From Thermoplasmata archaeon (GTDB lineage: Archaea > Thermoplasmatota > E2 > DHVEG-1): DNA of 49,070 nucleotides. Position numbers and translations under genes: made by a program. Location: NCBI GenBank assembly GCA_014894395.1, contig JADBLO010000125.1:1-49070 (forward strand), in the 5' to 3' direction. The notes below the pieces were generated by a model. That model ran no database searches. It worked only from the letters and a program-made list of their open reading frames with translations, and was not told where the DNA came from. Positions 33,000 to 40,568 of this stretch are shown piece by piece (the stretch's first letter is position 1; every line of letters starts with the position of its first letter).

Positions 33000-33146
33000 C
33001 TACGTAACTTTTATTATCCCCGTTAACACCATGACGACAATAGTTAATACTATCGCTCCTAGAAGACCGAATATCAACCAACCTGCCACGAATGCTATTA
33101 CCGAAAGTATTGTAATGTGGGTCCATTCAATTTTTATGTTTGCCAT
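33000..33146 (-). CDS. 48-residue two-TM micro-membrane protein
   Basis: MANIKIEWTHITILSVIAFV then AGWLIFGLLGAIVLTIVVMV and LTGIIKVT. Two short TM helices are separated by a Gly-rich turn. First gene of the run 33146→32211, starting ten bases after the 3' gene fragment at 33157. Unknown role; proteins of this size and pattern are often stress-induced in prokaryotes. Confidence 0.5.
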   Translation of the reverse strand: MANIKIEWTHITILSVIAFVAGWLIFGLLGAIVLTIVVMVLTGIIKVT

Positions 33147-33156
33147 TTTAATCGCT

Positions 33157-33288
33157 CTATGCTTTGGTTAACGTGACAGACCCACCGTTAGAATTTGTAA
33201 ATATCAGCTGATTTGCGGTAGGAAATCTATAATCATAGGTCACACCAAGTGATCCACCAGACTCGGAAGTGAAGGTTATTTTTTCTCC
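33157..33288 (-). pseudogene. Duplicated 3' fragment of the lipoprotein gene at 33486
   Basis: About 125 bases nearly identical to 33486-33612. They encode GEKITFTSESGGSLGVTYDY and the rest of the lipoprotein C-terminus (…QLIFTNSNGGSVTLTKA). The fragment lacks signal peptide and start; its frame is closed by TGA just upstream. A two-codon insertion (ES) and a few substitutions distinguish it. It is fused to the EK-rich ORF at 33276. Confidence 0.8.
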
Positions 33289-33476
33289 TCAAGTTCTTCT
33301 TTTTCTTCTTCTTTCTTTTTCGGTTTTTGTTTATTCTTCTTCTTCCATGCATTCAATGTATCTTCAACCTCATCAGGAAGCGGAATCGGTTTTTGTTTAT
33401 TCTTCTTCTTCCATGCATTCAATGTGTCTTCAACCTCATCAGGAAGCGGAATCTTCTGTGAGTCTGCTGTCATCAA
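33276..33476 (-). CDS. 66-residue charged protein with a perfect 22-residue tandem repeat
   Basis: After MMTADSQK the unit IPLPDEVEDTLNAWKKKNKQ-KP occurs twice with identical protein sequence, followed by a KKKEEEKEELEEKK tail. The tail runs into the duplicated fragment of the lipoprotein gene, so the 3' end may have formed by recombination. It lies nine bases downstream of the lipoprotein stop, likely co-transcribed. The repeat looks like a short helix (DEVEDTLNAWKKKN) with a proline linker. Function unknown. Confidence 0.5.
   Translation of the reverse strand: MMTADSQKIPLPDEVEDTLNAWKKKNKQKPIPLPDEVEDTLNAWKKKNKQKPKKKEEEKEELEEKK
33322..33453 (-). repeat. 66-bp tandem repeat, two units
   Basis: Units 33322-33387 and 33388-33453 differ at one base (GTATC versus GTGTC) and keep the frame. 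A recent in-frame duplication inside the 66-residue gene. Confidence 0.9.
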
Positions 33477-33485
33477 ATTGCCGTC

Positions 33486-33836
33486 CTACGCTTTGTTTAA
33501 CGTAACAGACCCACCGTTAGAATTTGTAAATATCAGCTGATTTGCGGTAGGAAATCTATAATCATAGGTCACACCAAGAGACCCACCAGAAGTGAAGGTT
33601 ATTTTTTCACCTGCGACAGCCCACGTATAGGTTCCGCTTAATGATATGTCTCCCAGTTGACCGGTCACCGTTACATTGTTATCATTATTGAAGGTCATAG
33701 TTCCGTCCCCACCGGAAGTTGTCCAGGTTCCAATAAATTTACTTTTATCAACCGCGTTCGTGCAACCGCTCAAGCTTATGGTTGTCAACATCACTACCAT
33801 AATTCCAACAAGGACAAATTGTTTTTGTTTTTTCAT
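33486..33836 (-). CDS. Small lipoprotein, lipocalin-like β-barrel
   Basis: A 116-residue protein with a lipoprotein signal (FVLVGIMVVMLTTISLSGC). The mature part is FIGTWTTSGGDGTMTFNNDN, VTVTGQLGDISLSGTYTWAV, GEKITFTSGGSLGVTYDYRF, QLIFTNSNGGSVTLNKA. The W-T-x-x…G-T-Y-T-W pattern with successive β-strands is typical of DUF5640/lipocalin-like archaeal lipoproteins. It is anchored outside the membrane; ligand unknown. It is preceded by a copy of the shared upstream element (33889-33926), and its 3' third is duplicated at 33157. Confidence 0.75.
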   Translation of the reverse strand: MKKQKQFVLVGIMVVMLTTISLSGCTNAVDKSKFIGTWTTSGGDGTMTFNNDNNVTVTGQLGDISLSGTYTWAVAGEKITFTSGGSLGVTYDYRFPTANQLIFTNSNGGSVTLNKA

Positions 33837-33888
33837 CTAAATACCTCTACTTATGGTGCTGTCAATCTCCCTATCTGTATATAGATAT

Positions 33889-33926
33889 GACTTAAAAACA
33901 ATTAAAAAACAGTATAAAAACAGCTC
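33889..33926 (-). promoter_or_regulatory. Shared upstream element, copy upstream of the lipoprotein gene
   Basis: Read on the minus strand: GAGCTGTTTTTATACTGTTTTTTAATTGTTTTTAAGTC (given in parts: TTTTTATACTGTT + TTTTAATTG + TTTTTAAG). Matches copies at 34771, 39661 and 36680. Its distance to the ATG at 33836 is about 50-90 bases. On the plus strand it contains CAGTATAAAAAC, which could serve as TATA for the small gene at 33953. Confidence 0.6.
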
Positions 33927-33952
33927 AAAACTAGTTGATATTGAGGAACGAC

Positions 33953-34099
33953 ATGTTAGTAAGAAAAGAAATCGTGTATGCAACGATCAACGTTTTGAAC
34001 TCTGGTTTCTTCTATAATACAGGAATGCAACATGAAAAGTACCTCTTCCACAAGGTATTGAGTTATCGGTTTCATAAGAAGAAGGGGGAGGAGTTCTAG
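33953..34099 (+). CDS. 48-residue basic protein, uncertain
   Basis: ATG 33953 has GAGG six bases upstream and a TATAAAAA box about 35 bases before that. The product starts MLVRKEIVYATINVLNSGFF and ends in a basic, histidine-containing tail (FHKKKGEEF). Not recognised; may be a small gene divergent from the lipoprotein or chance. Confidence 0.3.
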   Translation: MLVRKEIVYATINVLNSGFFYNTGMQHEKYLFHKVLSYRFHKKKGEEF

Positions 34100-34134
34100 G
34101 GAAAAAACCCAAAAAACCCCAATTGAATTTATAC

Positions 34135-34476
34135 TTATAACGGCCCTATGACGGTTGGTAGGACGAAGCTGACAATGGCTGCGATAATCCATACGATAAT
34201 AGCTATACCTAGCGCTTTCAGCCAGCCGATGCTATACAAAACGCCAAGAGCAATAAGCCAGGCTATTCCCCCAATTAGGGACGCTAACCATCCTAACTCA
34301 GGGCGGAGGAAATAGTAGGCAGCTGCATATATTATTGCGCCGATAAAGGCAGTCAATATAGCAGTACCGAACCCCTCCTTTTCTCCAAATATTTTCGTTA
34401 CGACATAGATAATAATTGCCGATATAACAAGACTTATTAAAAATACAATTACTGTTGCTAAAGTTACATCGATCAT
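34135..34476 (-). CDS. Four-TM small membrane protein
   Basis: A 113-residue hydrophobic protein: helices near residues 5-27, 38-57, 62-84 and 89-110, with the polar turn FGEKEGFGTAIL after the first. It ends SFVLPTVIGPL. GGAGG lies upstream of ATG 34476 within TACTGGAGGAAAAAA. One more member of the small membrane-protein group in this region; no family recognised with confidence. Confidence 0.7.
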   Translation of the reverse strand: MIDVTLATVIVFLISLVISAIIIYVVTKIFGEKEGFGTAILTAFIGAIIYAAAYYFLRPELGWLASLIGGIAWLIALGVLYSIGWLKALGIAIIVWIIAAIVSFVLPTVIGPL

Positions 34477-34524
34477 TTTTTTTCCTCCAGTATTATTTTG
34501 TACATTTTATTAAATTTCTTTTTT

Positions 34525-34722
34525 TTACTTTTTTTCTGGTATTGCCGCTCCCACTATAATCAGCACCATTCCACCAATTATCAATGGAATCATGTATTGC
34601 GCATACGGGGTATCACTAGTAGTGACTAATCCGAATAGTTGGGGGGTTGTTATTACTAAGGCACCTGCTACAACACCAATTATCGCAACTACAATTCCGA
34701 TGGCGATTAAGATTCTATTCAT
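34525..34722 (-). CDS. 65-residue two-TM membrane protein with shared promoter
   Basis: MNRILIAIGIVVAIIGVVAG is the first helix; an outside loop (TTPQLFGLVTTSDTPYAQYM) leads to the second (IPLIIGGMVLIIVGAAI) and a lysine end. AAGGAGG lies upstream of the ATG. It carries the best-preserved copy of the shared upstream element (34771-34839). The layout resembles DUF3185/DUF3098-type small proteins, without certainty. Confidence 0.65.
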   Translation of the reverse strand: MNRILIAIGIVVAIIGVVAGALVITTPQLFGLVTTSDTPYAQYMIPLIIGGMVLIIVGAAIPEKK

Positions 34723-34770
34723 ATTTTTTACCTCCTTATTTTTTTAGTGTAGTTTATCACCTTGCTTTCT

Positions 34771-34839
34771 CCATTGTCATTATGTTATATCAGCATATCT
34801 TAAAAACAACTAAAGAACAGTATAAAAACAATGTAATAT
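34771..34839 (-). promoter_or_regulatory. Shared upstream element, copy upstream of the 65-residue protein
   Basis: On the minus strand: ATATTACATTGTTTTTATAC, TGTTCTTTAGTTGTTTTTAAG, then GATATAACATAATGACAATGG. Almost identical over ~65 bases to 39661-39730. Located 50-115 bases before the start at 34722. Confidence 0.75.
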
Positions 34840-34854
34840 GGAAAGAAACGAACG

Positions 34855-36510
34855 TTACACAGTCTGTCGTTTATGCAGCAATGCTTTTCCTTTTTCTGTC
34901 GCAGAGACCGTTCGAAACTTTCCTTGTTTTTTTATAAAAATCAAACCTTTTCCTTCAAGGAGATTCAACCGTTTCGCAGCAGTTGAATACGCTACGTTAG
35001 ATTTGGTTATTATTTTTTTGAAAGAAACCATTGAATTACTTTGATTTTGTTCATAAACATATTTTAACATATCATAGATAACATCGTCGAGAATAAGACC
35101 TTCTAATTTCTGGCTCGGCAATAATTGAAATTCATTTTCAAAAATCGCCATCTGACTTTTATCGACAATAGACGGATCGATACGTAGTACAACAATCAAT
35201 TGACTCTTCAGAACAAGATCGTTAATTTGATACAAGGCATCGATAAATTTTTCAAAAGAAAATTTAGTGATAAAATAATGCGCACCATCTACTACGATAA
35301 TTGACTTTTTGTTTCTCAGACTAATCTCTTTAACCATAGCTGCTAATTCATCGGGGTTTGCGATTGTTTCAAATCCTTTGATTTTTTCATGACTTAACAA
35401 AAAAAGCTGACTGTTCAAATTATTAGTCATGTCGCCCGTCATCTCAACACTAGAACGGGAAATAAACATTCCCTCATATCCGGATGTGGTCAAATCAATA
35501 TACAGATCTCGTACAGAACTATTATTCTTACTGATGACAAGATAGCTGTTCCCCACAAGTAATTTCCCGTGAGCTTCAATATCTCGTGTGATGTCTCTGC
35601 CGATAAAAAGAGAGCCGATGCATACCCCCTTAGGATTCTTAACCGACGATTCTGATACTCGAATGATCTTTTTTATATTGTTTTTTGTTAGTAACACCAA
35701 ATCATCATACCCTTGGTGATTACCGTTATTTTTTAAAAAATCTAATATTTTCGAATGGCCATTAAACACAGGTAAGCTTTCTACAGATCGATTCACAACC
35801 TCTTTTTCATTATAGCCCGTAAGCAGTTCCGCTGTTCTATTCCAGGTATTTAATCTATTGTTCGAATCGAATGAAAAAATAATCTCCGATGCACTATCAA
35901 TGATATTCTCCAGATAATCTTTTGTTTTAACAGTTTCATCTTCTGCTTTTTTCCGTTCTTTCGTTTCACTTGTAAGGCTTTTAGTGGTGATGTCAAGTTG
36001 GGTGGTTCGAGCATCAACGAGTTGTTCTAATTTTTTTTGCATTTCTTGTATTTTTTCTTGTGCTTTCTTTCGTTCTGTGATATCTCTAATATTACATTGG
36101 ATTACTTTTATATGATCGACCATGTAGCTATTACTGACAAATTCCACATATCTCAACTTTTTTTGTTTCGTTTGAAGTGGGAGATGTTCATAACGGACGT
36201 ATGTTTCTTTTTGAAGTTTTTGAAATAGCTCCTTGTTTTCTGCGATATTTTTGAAAGGGCTAATTTCCCAGAGTTTTTTCCCCGTTAGTTCATTCAGAGA
36301 ATAACCCAGAAGATTTTGAACGAATGGATTAGCATCCATTATTTGTCCGGTTTCTCCATCTAAAATAAGGATAGCGTCTTGAGCTGTTTCAAAGAGTCGC
36401 CTGTAGCGTAATTCAGAATTTCTTAATATTTCTTCATTTATCTGTTGTTGAGTGTTATGGGATTCTTTCCTTTTCTTGAAATTAGTGATGGTTTTATTTT
36501 TTTGAACCAT
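34855..36510 (-). CDS. PAS–PAS–DUF835–winged-helix signalling protein
   Basis: A 551-residue soluble sensor. PAS 1 (residues ~32-150): [37 protein letters not shown], ending [16 protein letters not shown] coiled linker (~150-200) leads to PAS 2 (~200-315): [20 protein letters not shown]…[12 protein letters not shown]835 (~320-460), an archaeal domain, begins [21 protein letters not shown] and includes [20 protein letters not shown]. The C-terminal winged helix (~480-545) includes [30 protein letters not shown]. No histidine-kinase catalytic domain is present, so it probably senses a small molecule or redox state and binds DNA itself. It lies between genes carrying the shared upstream element and is a candidate regulator of them. 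Confidence 0.88.
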   Translation of the reverse strand: MVQKNKTITNFKKRKESHNTQQQINEEILRNSELRYRRLFETAQDAILILDGETGQIMDANPFVQNLLGYSLNELTGKKLWEISPFKNIAENKELFQKLQKETYVRYEHLPLQTKQKKLRYVEFVSNSYMVDHIKVIQCNIRDITERKKAQEKIQEMQKKLEQLVDARTTQLDITTKSLTSETKERKKAEDETVKTKDYLENIIDSASEIIFSFDSNNRLNTWNRTAELLTGYNEKEVVNRSVESLPVFNGHSKILDFLKNNGNHQGYDDLVLLTKNNIKKIIRVSESSVKNPKGVCIGSLFIGRDITRDIEAHGKLLVGNSYLVISKNNSSVRDLYIDLTTSGYEGMFISRSSVEMTGDMTNNLNSQLFLLSHEKIKGFETIANPDELAAMVKEISLRNKKSIIVVDGAHYFITKFSFEKFIDALYQINDLVLKSQLIVVLRIDPSIVDKSQMAIFENEFQLLPSQKLEGLILDDVIYDMLKYVYEQNQSNSMVSFKKIITKSNVAYSTAAKRLNLLEGKGLIFIKKQGKFRTVSATEKGKALLHKRQTV

Positions 36511-36679
36511 TAATCTCGCCCCGTTTACACGAAATTTAAACTGTTTAATATGATTTTATAATGTTACGAATGAGATAATATAAAAATGCTTTATATATAA
36601 TTTTCGCTGGAATACAGATGATATTTGAATTTTAGTTTACAGTTTTACATTCTTCAGGAACGGTGATAAATTTTACATG

Positions 36680-36706
36680 TTATACTGTTTTTCAACTGAT
36701 TTTTAT
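36680..36706 (+). promoter_or_regulatory. Shared upstream element, copy for the micropeptide–kinase operon
   Basis: TTATACTGTTTTTCAACTGA followed by TTTTTATATAT on the plus strand. It aligns with the TTATACTGTT-TTT-A-TTG-TTTTTAA core of the three minus-strand copies. About 65-92 bases before the first ATG of the operon (36772). Confidence 0.55.
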
Positions 36707-36771
36707 ATATTATTAAGTTATATCTAAATACTTACAGAGGTATAAATAGAACCATTGACAGAGGTAAAAAA

Positions 36772-36861
36772 ATGATAAACGGAATAATAAGATTGCTTGT
36801 AGCCGTCGTAATCATAGTCGTCCTGATATGGGTAATACTAGCAGTCATGCACGCATTTTAA
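36772..36861 (+). CDS. 29-residue single-TM micropeptide
   Basis: ATG 36772 behind GAGG encodes MINGIIRLLVAVVIIVVLIW then VILAVMHAF: one TM helix with almost no tails. It is the first gene after the shared upstream element and 38 bases before the 65-residue gene. Micropeptides of this type usually bind and tune larger membrane partners; here the partner is unknown. Confidence 0.5.
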   Translation: MINGIIRLLVAVVIIVVLIWVILAVMHAF

Positions 36862-36899
36862 TTCAAATAAACATAGAGAAACGAGGAGAAACGGTCAAC

Positions 36900-37097
36900 A
36901 TGAACGATAAGGAAAAAATAATCTCAGCACTTCACCTTATCAACGGAAAAAAGGAGAATGTGGAGAAGATAGCGGAGTCAGTAGAAAAGTTTTTCGAAAA
37001 TCTGCACCTTGAGATAGAAGATTGGAAATTCTCGATGGAAGAGTTCAGTGATGGCACACGCATCTTTATTCGCTTCCAAATCATTGTAAAAAAGTAG
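36900..37097 (+). CDS. 65-residue WKFS-motif protein, paralogue of 39393-39581
   Basis: A soluble protein: a long helix (KIISALHLINGKKENVEKIAESVEKFFENLH) followed by β-strands (IEDWKFSMEEF, GTRIFIRFQIIVKK). The central L-x-x-W-K-F-S-x-E-(D/E)-x-x-x-G-x-R-(I/V) block recurs in the minus-strand gene at 39393, so they are paralogues. ATG 36900 follows GAGGAG. Both paralogues lie downstream of a copy of the shared element. Family unknown; the fold looks like one helix packed on a small sheet. Confidence 0.7.
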   Translation: MNDKEKIISALHLINGKKENVEKIAESVEKFFENLHLEIEDWKFSMEEFSDGTRIFIRFQIIVKK

Positions 37098-37107
37098 GTG
37101 GTCTTAA

Positions 37108-37785
37108 TTGAATCCTGATGTGAAAAAGAAAAAGGTAAAGAGCATACCCAAAACGAAGACGACAAAGTCAGCGCATGTCCTCATAGATCCCGAGGAATGG
37201 AAAGATCACGATGGACAGAGAGTTATCGCGGAATACCACAAGAAGGATCTTCTGGCATCACAAGTTGAAAATGAAATGCAAGACGAGACGAATGATGAGA
37301 AAAAATCATCGGATACAGAAACCACAGGTGATTCATCAGAACAGAGGTTGCGTATATCACGGATCTTGGATATCTCTACAGTAGAGGTGATAACGTACGC
37401 TTTTTTCCGTGCAATGTTCGGTAAAGGTATCCGGGTACCTTTGAAACTCAAGGGTGTTATAGATATGGATATCGCGGTGGAGAACAATGATGTCATCCTG
37501 AACACCAATGATGTTTCATTCATACCACCGCAGCTGCAAATCTGGCGCTTCATTTTCACTTATAAGAATAAACCAATAATAGAATACGGTCGCGGAATCA
37601 AACGCGGCATGAAGGTTCACTACGGCCGTGCGCTCATCTTCCTCCTGGCAATGTGGTCAGGGGGTAGAAAAACGAGGAAAGCTCAAGTGAAAGCCGCGAA
37701 AATCGCAGAATTGGAAAAAACCCGCAACAGCGAAGGTAAAAATAAGACAAATAAAAAGAAAGGTACTGATAGTGATGACCGATAA
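37108..37785 (+). CDS. Basic protein of unknown function in the kinase operon
   Basis: A 225-residue protein starting at TTG 37108 (GGTGG upstream), ten bases after the previous stop. The N-terminus is very basic (DVKKKKVKSIPKTKTTK) and a charged linker follows. The core (~residues 85-190) has ISRILDISTVEVITYAFFRA, MFGKGIRVPLKLKGVIDMDI, DVSFIPPQLQIWRFIFTYKN, KPIIEYGRGIKRGMKVHYGR and a hydrophobic ALIFLLAMWSGG, followed by a lysine-rich tail. It could lie on the membrane or bind nucleic acid. The stop overlaps the start of the kinase-like gene, so they are translated together. No family recognised. Confidence 0.65.
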   Translation: MNPDVKKKKVKSIPKTKTTKSAHVLIDPEEWKDHDGQRVIAEYHKKDLLASQVENEMQDETNDEKKSSDTETTGDSSEQRLRISRILDISTVEVITYAFFRAMFGKGIRVPLKLKGVIDMDIAVENNDVILNTNDVSFIPPQLQIWRFIFTYKNKPIIEYGRGIKRGMKVHYGRALIFLLAMWSGGRKTRKAQVKAAKIAELEKTRNSEGKNKTNKKKGTDSDDR

Positions 37786-38650
37786 AACGGTACAACCTAC
37801 CCATGAGGAAGCCCGCCAGGCCTTTCTACAGGACATCCAGCGTAACATCCGGCGGATCCTATCCGAAAATTACAAGATGAAAAAGATTTCCATCGAGTAT
37901 ATTGCTGCAGGCGCCGCTCGACTTTCAAATCCGATAAAGATCACAGGGGTGAACGAAAAGGGCGAAAAGATCCGCTACTTCGGTAAGATCATCGGCAGCA
38001 ACGATATTTTGTCAGTCCGTTCCATCCAGCTCCTAAAGAACATTTATCTGCAGATTAATACAAAAGACCCGATTTTCGAAATTTACGAGACGACAGAAGA
38101 CATGGTCCGGGATCAATTCGAGATGATGCGAGCTATCTATAAAAGTGGAATACCGGCGATAAAACCGTACGGTTATCATTGGATAAACGGTTCTCAGTGG
38201 CTGCTGGTGGCGGAGTTTCTCGATGTAAAACCATTCTCCATGTTTGAGAAGGTTGACCCAAAACAGATAGATCTGGTCTTCAACTATCTGAAAATGGCGC
38301 ATCATAAGAAGATTTTTCACGGGGATATCAAACCAGATAACATATTGGTGGGGGATAAGATTTACATCTTAGATGCCGGCCACTTCCGTAAGGATGCACC
38401 CGCAGCAAAGAAGCAGTCCTACGATCTCGCTTGTATGATAAGCTCTTTTCTTGAATACCAGCCGGTCGAAGAGATAGTAAAGATAGCCCAGAAATATTAC
38501 AGCCATCGGTATCTTCAAGTCGCCGCGGACTATATCGAACTCATTCAGATGTGTTCGGATATCCATTTTACCGACGAAACAAAGCAAAAACTTCTACACC
38601 TTCTGAAAGGTCAACGAAGAGTAGGGTTTCGAAAAAAGACATCACGCTGA
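37775..38650 (+). CDS. Atypical (RIO/lipopolysaccharide-kinase-like) protein kinase with DAG in place of DFG
   Basis: A 291-residue protein with kinase-like motifs: candidate ATP lysine in RYFGKIIG (K71), hinge WLLVAEFLDVKPF, catalytic loop FHGDIKPDNILVGD (H182, D184, N189), metal-binding motif IYILDAGHFRKD (DAG 200-202). The short lobe and HGDxxxxN loop are closer to RIO, Kdo and ABC1-type kinases than to eukaryotic-type Ser/Thr kinases. All key catalytic residues seem present, so it is probably active, on a protein or small-molecule target. ATG 37775 (GTG 37772 alternative) overlaps the preceding gene by 11 bases. Last clear gene of the operon starting at 36772. Confidence 0.78.
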   Translation: MTDKTVQPTHEEARQAFLQDIQRNIRRILSENYKMKKISIEYIAAGAARLSNPIKITGVNEKGEKIRYFGKIIGSNDILSVRSIQLLKNIYLQINTKDPIFEIYETTEDMVRDQFEMMRAIYKSGIPAIKPYGYHWINGSQWLLVAEFLDVKPFSMFEKVDPKQIDLVFNYLKMAHHKKIFHGDIKPDNILVGDKIYILDAGHFRKDAPAAKKQSYDLACMISSFLEYQPVEEIVKIAQKYYSHRYLQVAADYIELIQMCSDIHFTDETKQKLLHLLKGQRRVGFRKKTSR

Positions 38651-38678
38651 CGTACCTTCCTTATTATCGCGTAGAGAT

Positions 38679-39323
38679 ATGATAACTGCCATAGCATACA
38701 AATCTAATACTTGCTACGGTAATGGTAATGATAGATATGAAAAAAAAATTAATGTAATAGATCTAGATAGCACTTTACTGCCCTATAATTCGTTGATACA
38801 TTTCGTATTGCTTTTCATGAAAAATCGGCGATGTTTCCTTCCATTATTATTTTATTTAAAACAACGAATAACTGGAAAAATAACAAAAGATGCATATCTT
38901 AAAAAAATTTTGATTACTGCAAGAAAAACAACGCATTATGAAAAAAAAGTAAAAAAGTTTGGTCTTTCATTGTATGATGATATTCGTAAGCCAATGTTAC
39001 GTTTTATCTTGGAAAATACCGATGAATTCACGATTAACATACTCTGTACAGCATCACCTGAAGATTATGTTAAATATCTGTGTGAAAAACTAGGTTGGAC
39101 GTACATAAGCAGTACACTAGATAACAATGACAAAAATTTCATTCATATGTACGGACATAACAAAGTAATTGCTGTACAAAAAATGTATCCAAAACAAAAG
39201 TATACCTATCATTTAGCTATGTCAGATAACATAAGTGATCGGGAACTCTTAAAATTATTTGATAAATCGTATCATATAAAAATGGTAAAAGAGTACGTGT
39301 ACGCTCAACGAAATAGAAGTTGA
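38679..39323 (+). CDS. HAD-superfamily phosphatase (PSP-like)
   Basis: A 214-residue hydrolase. Motif I is INVIDLDSTLLPYNSL with Asp28 (nucleophile) and Asp30; motif II is NILCTASPEDYVKYLCEKLG; motif III/IV is YHLAMSDNISDREL. A helical cap with basic hydrophobic stretches (FVLLFMKNRRCFLPLLFYLKQ) follows motif I, as in phosphoserine-phosphatase-like HADs that act near the membrane. It begins 28 bases after the kinase-like gene, in the same direction and probably the same transcript; a kinase/phosphatase pairing is possible but not shown. Confidence 0.8.
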   Translation: MITAIAYKSNTCYGNGNDRYEKKINVIDLDSTLLPYNSLIHFVLLFMKNRRCFLPLLFYLKQRITGKITKDAYLKKILITARKTTHYEKKVKKFGLSLYDDIRKPMLRFILENTDEFTINILCTASPEDYVKYLCEKLGWTYISSTLDNNDKNFIHMYGHNKVIAVQKMYPKQKYTYHLAMSDNISDRELLKLFDKSYHIKMVKEYVYAQRNRS

Positions 39324-39337
39324 TAAGAAAAATCTGC

Positions 39338-39368
39338 TGCACCTTCATCTTATCCTGCCGAAGGTGCA
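39338..39368. terminator. Hairpin between convergent genes
   Basis: TGCACCTT (39338-39345) and AAGGTGCA (39361-39368) form an 8-bp stem with a 15-base loop, placed just after the HAD gene and before the 3' end of the minus-strand gene at 39393. It could separate the two converging transcripts. No long T-run follows. Confidence 0.4.
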
Positions 39369-39392
39369 ACTTTGATAAAAAACAGAGTGTAC

Positions 39393-39581
39393 TTACTCGC
39401 CTTTCTTTTTTTCCTTTGGATGTTTGATGAGAGCTACGGCGTGCAGCTCCACCCGCATACCTTCTTTGGTATCCTCGACGGAGAACTTCCACTGCTCCAG
39501 CTTCGCATCCAAATCCATGAACCATTTCTTAAGCTCAAGACTCTTCGCCTTCAAATTAGCTCCTACATTTGTATCCGCCAT
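39393..39581 (-). CDS. 62-residue WKFS-motif protein, paralogue of 36900-37097
   Basis: MADTNVGANLKAKSLELKKW then FMDLDAKLEQWKFSVEDTKE and GMRVELHAVALIKH. The block from LEQWKFSVED to the terminal strands aligns with the 65-residue protein at 36900. ATG 39581 lies eight bases after GGAGG; ATG 39587 is too close to that site. The shared upstream element lies at 39661-39730, in almost the same relation to the start as at 34722. Function unknown. Confidence 0.7.
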   Translation of the reverse strand: MADTNVGANLKAKSLELKKWFMDLDAKLEQWKFSVEDTKEGMRVELHAVALIKHPKEKKKGE

Positions 39582-39660
39582 AATCATAGCCTCCTTACTT
39601 GAGCACTGACGTGTGCAATTAAAAATTTTTTTCTGTCCATTAGATATCACCTATACATAC

Positions 39661-39730
39661 TCGATTGTCATTAGGTTATATTAGCGTAACTTAAAAACAA
39701 CCAAAGAACAGTATAAAAACAATGTAATAC
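39661..39730 (-). promoter_or_regulatory. Shared upstream element, copy upstream of the 62-residue protein
   Basis: Minus strand: GTATTACATTGTTTTTATAC, TGTTCTTTGGTTGTTTTTAAG, then AATATAACCTAATGACAATCGA. About nine in ten bases match the copy at 34771-34839, far beyond what a TATA box alone would give. Confidence 0.75.
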
Positions 39731-40028
39731 TCGAAAAAATTAGATCATCTGAACATTGATTCAAAATCTCTTTTTATTTATAGCTGGTAAACATTTTCTT
39801 TGTTTTGTTCAGGGTGTCCGCTTATGTATTTATTTCAAATGAATCGATAATCTCTAATTAGGTTGAATCGAATAAATTTAAATTAATATAACGATAATAA
39901 TAACAAGAAAATATATTGATGAGTACAACCTGTCAAAAACTATATAATAAAATTCTCTATCCGTTCCTACTGATTGTACAGTATATATCATATAGAACTA
40001 AAAATATATCTGCTAAAGAGGAAAAAAA
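39731..40028. other. AT-rich intergenic stretch
   Basis: Lies upstream of the plus-strand gene at 40029. Several TATA-like runs are present (e.g. ACTATATAATAAAA near 39940, CAGTATATATCATA near 39977). A short ORF from 39919 overlaps the next gene and has no ribosome site. Nothing else recognised. Confidence 0.4.
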
Positions 40029-40568
40029 ATGTGGAAAAAACCATCCATACCTTTTATAAAGAAGAAGACAAAGCTGGCGGAAAAACCATCCCTGATAGAC
40101 GACGACATAGCTGAAATATCTCAGAGGATTATGGTGGAGCTTGAAACCGCAAGTTCTAAGGATTTATCGGAAGCCAAATATGCAAAAAAGATATTACAAT
40201 TATCAGATCTTAATTATACAAAAAACATATTTCACGAGATAGAAAGTGTTCCGTCTGGAGCTGAACGCGTTATCGAAAAAAGAGCGGTGATAAAGGCATT
40301 GTTGCTTTCTACGTGGTTGCAGAGACTCTATTTTATTATCAGGGCCGCTCTTATGTCGGTCCTAGGCGCGGTCGTTACATTCCTCTACGTATCGTTCTTT
40401 GGCCAAATAGGTGTTGTTTTGGCAGTTGTCATGGGCGTGCTTATATTTATCGTTGGGTTGATTGTAACAAGATTATTTGATACACAAATAGTCAAAGTCA
40501 CAAAATATATCGTCAGACATTTGGGTCATCATAAAAAGATTAGGGAATTTATCATGACTCACTTCTAG
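40029..40568 (+). CDS. Two-TM membrane protein of unknown function
   Basis: A 179-residue protein: basic N-terminus (WKKPSIPFIKKKTKLAEK), an acidic helical region (DDDIAEISQRIMVELETASSKD), then two TM helices (RAALMSVLGAVVTFLYVSFFG and GVVLAVVMGVLIFIVGLIVTRLF), and a basic, histidine-containing tail. GAGGAA is upstream. The soluble N-domain is probably cytoplasmic. Not recognised as a family. It is the last accessory gene before the tRNA and housekeeping genes. Confidence 0.7.
   Translation: MWKKPSIPFIKKKTKLAEKPSLIDDDIAEISQRIMVELETASSKDLSEAKYAKKILQLSDLNYTKNIFHEIESVPSGAERVIEKRAVIKALLLSTWLQRLYFIIRAALMSVLGAVVTFLYVSFFGQIGVVLAVVMGVLIFIVGLIVTRLFDTQIVKVTKYIVRHLGHHKKIREFIMTHF

Noticed and set aside
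36772-38650. Toxin–antitoxin reading of the micropeptide and kinase genes
   Set aside because: A HipA-like fold is not evident (HGD-x4-N with DAG fits RIO/Kdo-type kinases better) and no DNA-binding antitoxin lies beside it.
39919-40056. 45-codon ORF overlapping the gene at 40029
   Set aside because: No ribosome site and out of frame with a better-supported gene; unlike the leader ORFs it lacks a stop/start overlap.
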